From contig JAHZHG010000041.1 in NCBI GenBank assembly GCA_019420425.1, positions 1 to 13,011 on the forward strand: DNA of 13,011 nucleotides, in the 5' to 3' direction. The number at the start of each line of letters is the position of its first letter. The first letter of the stretch is position 1. Below are positions 12,440-13,011 of the stretch, in pieces. The notes below the pieces were generated by a model. It worked only from the letters and a program-made list of their open reading frames with translations. It was not told the origin of the DNA and searched no databases. Both the position numbers and the translations under genes were made by a program. This DNA is from Clostridiales bacterium (GTDB lineage: Bacteria; Bacillota; Clostridia; Lachnospirales; Lachnospiraceae).

Positions 12440-13011
12440 ATGCACTCACTCTGGTCCGAAACTGCTGCCCTCCCCCGTTTCCCTTCCCTGGAGGGCGATG
12501 CCAAAACCGACGTACTGATTATCGGCGGCGGTATTGCCGGTATTTTGTGTGCCCATTTTCTGCAGCAGAACGGTGTGGACTATATCCTGGCTGAGGGCCG
12601 GAGCATCTGTTCGGGGATTACCCGGAATACGACAGCCAAGATCACCGCACAGCACGGCCTGATCTATGATAAGCTGCTGAAAAGCTTCGGAGCCGAAAAG
12701 GCAAGGCTTTACCTGGAGGCCAATCAGCAGGCCGTTCAGAAATACGCCGACCTTTGCCGGAGCATTGACTGCGGCTTTGAGTCAAGGCCGGCCTTTGTCT
12801 ACTCCCTGGATATCCGGAAAAACCTGGAAAAAGAGGCCGGCGCCCTGGAAAAAATCGGCTTTTCTCCTCTCTTTCTGGATACCGTCCACGATCTGCCCTT
12901 CCCCACCGCAGGCGCAGTGGGCTTTGCCGGCCAAGCACAATTCCATCCGCTGAGATTTCTCTCTGAAATCGCCCGCGGGCTGCATATTTATGAATACACC
13001 TTTGTCACAAA
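12440..13011 (+). CDS. FAD-dependent oxidoreductase (DAO/GlpO-like), N-terminal part cut by the right edge
   Basis: The frame stays open from the ATG at 12440 to the window end, giving 190 complete codons. DVLIIGGGIAGILCA (24-38) is the Rossmann FAD-binding strand-turn-helix with G29-x-G31-x-x-G34, and E52 follows as the ribose-binding acidic residue. ICSGITRNTTAKIT (56-69) is a conserved flavin-contact segment. No signal peptide is seen. The N terminus (SLWSETAALPRFPSLEGD) and GLIYDKLLKSFG are typical of a clostridial/bacillar group in which the enzyme often carries a C-terminal Rieske [2Fe-2S] domain; that part would lie outside the window. The reaction is unknown. AAAGGA 12 nt upstream supports 12440; an in-frame ATG at 12428 overlaps that site. 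It is divergent from the EamA gene. Confidence 0.88.
   Translation, partial: MHSLWSETAALPRFPSLEGDAKTDVLIIGGGIAGILCAHFLQQNGVDYILAEGRSICSGITRNTTAKITAQHGLIYDKLLKSFGAEKARLYLEANQQAVQKYADLCRSIDCGFESRPAFVYSLDIRKNLEKEAGALEKIGFSPLFLDTVHDLPFPTAGAVGFAGQAQFHPLRFLSEIARGLHIYEYTFVT

Noticed and set aside
12406..12594. 62-codon open frame starting before the FAD oxidoreductase
   Set aside because: It is out of frame with the clear Rossmann-fold protein that begins at 12440, and its product is proline/cysteine-rich noise.
1..13011. CRISPR array, tRNA/rRNA genes, insertion sequence or phage genes
   Set aside because: No regular spaced repeats, cloverleaf, transposase or phage genes were seen. The only regular repeats are the protein-coding ones at 1-801.

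Overview
The window looks like chromosomal DNA of a Gram-positive anaerobe of the Clostridia, most likely a Lachnospiraceae-type gut bacterium. The clues are the GC-rich coding sequence with AGGAGG-type ribosome binding sites, the secreted protein built of GW/WYY(F) wall-binding repeats, the Gram-positive feo operon with a DtxR-type regulator, and a BcrA-like ABC module beside its two-component system. The taxon is inferred from gene style; there is no rRNA or other marker here. No mobile element, tRNA, rRNA or CRISPR array was seen.

Layout. (1) 1-801, minus: the start of a secreted wall-binding repeat protein that runs off the left edge. Its TTGACA/TATAAT promoter has nine consecutive G in the spacer. 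(2) 999-2105, plus: an M20-family metallopeptidase, divergent from it. (3) 2200-5004, plus: an iron operon of feoA, feoB, a 51-residue Cys-rich FeoB-associated membrane protein and a DtxR-family regulator whose metal ligands look iron-type. (4) 4991-9827, minus: an OmpR-type response regulator, a BcrA-like ABC ATPase, a small ABC-2 permease, a one-TM histidine kinase and then a MATE efflux pump. (5) 10027-11370, plus: a second MATE pump behind a long structured leader. (6) 11425-12303, minus: an EamA/DMT transporter. (7) 12440-13011, plus: the N-terminal part of an FAD-dependent oxidoreductase, cut by the right edge.

How the parts may work together. The feo genes form a compact ferrous-iron uptake unit that probably carries its own repressor. 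The response regulator, ATPase, permease and kinase form a typical self-contained peptide/antibiotic sensing and resistance module. The kinase has almost no extracellular part, so the transporter may be the sensor. A near-identical 12-mer lies upstream of both the regulator gene and the ABC genes and is a candidate operator. With two MATE pumps and a DMT exporter, about 7 kb of the window is devoted to export and stress response.

The gene families are all known; no wholly new enzymatic system is visible. The most interesting signals are regulatory: the homopolymeric G tract in the surface-protein promoter, the shared 12-mer of the two-component/ABC module, and the hairpins at the predicted 5' ends of both MATE transcripts.
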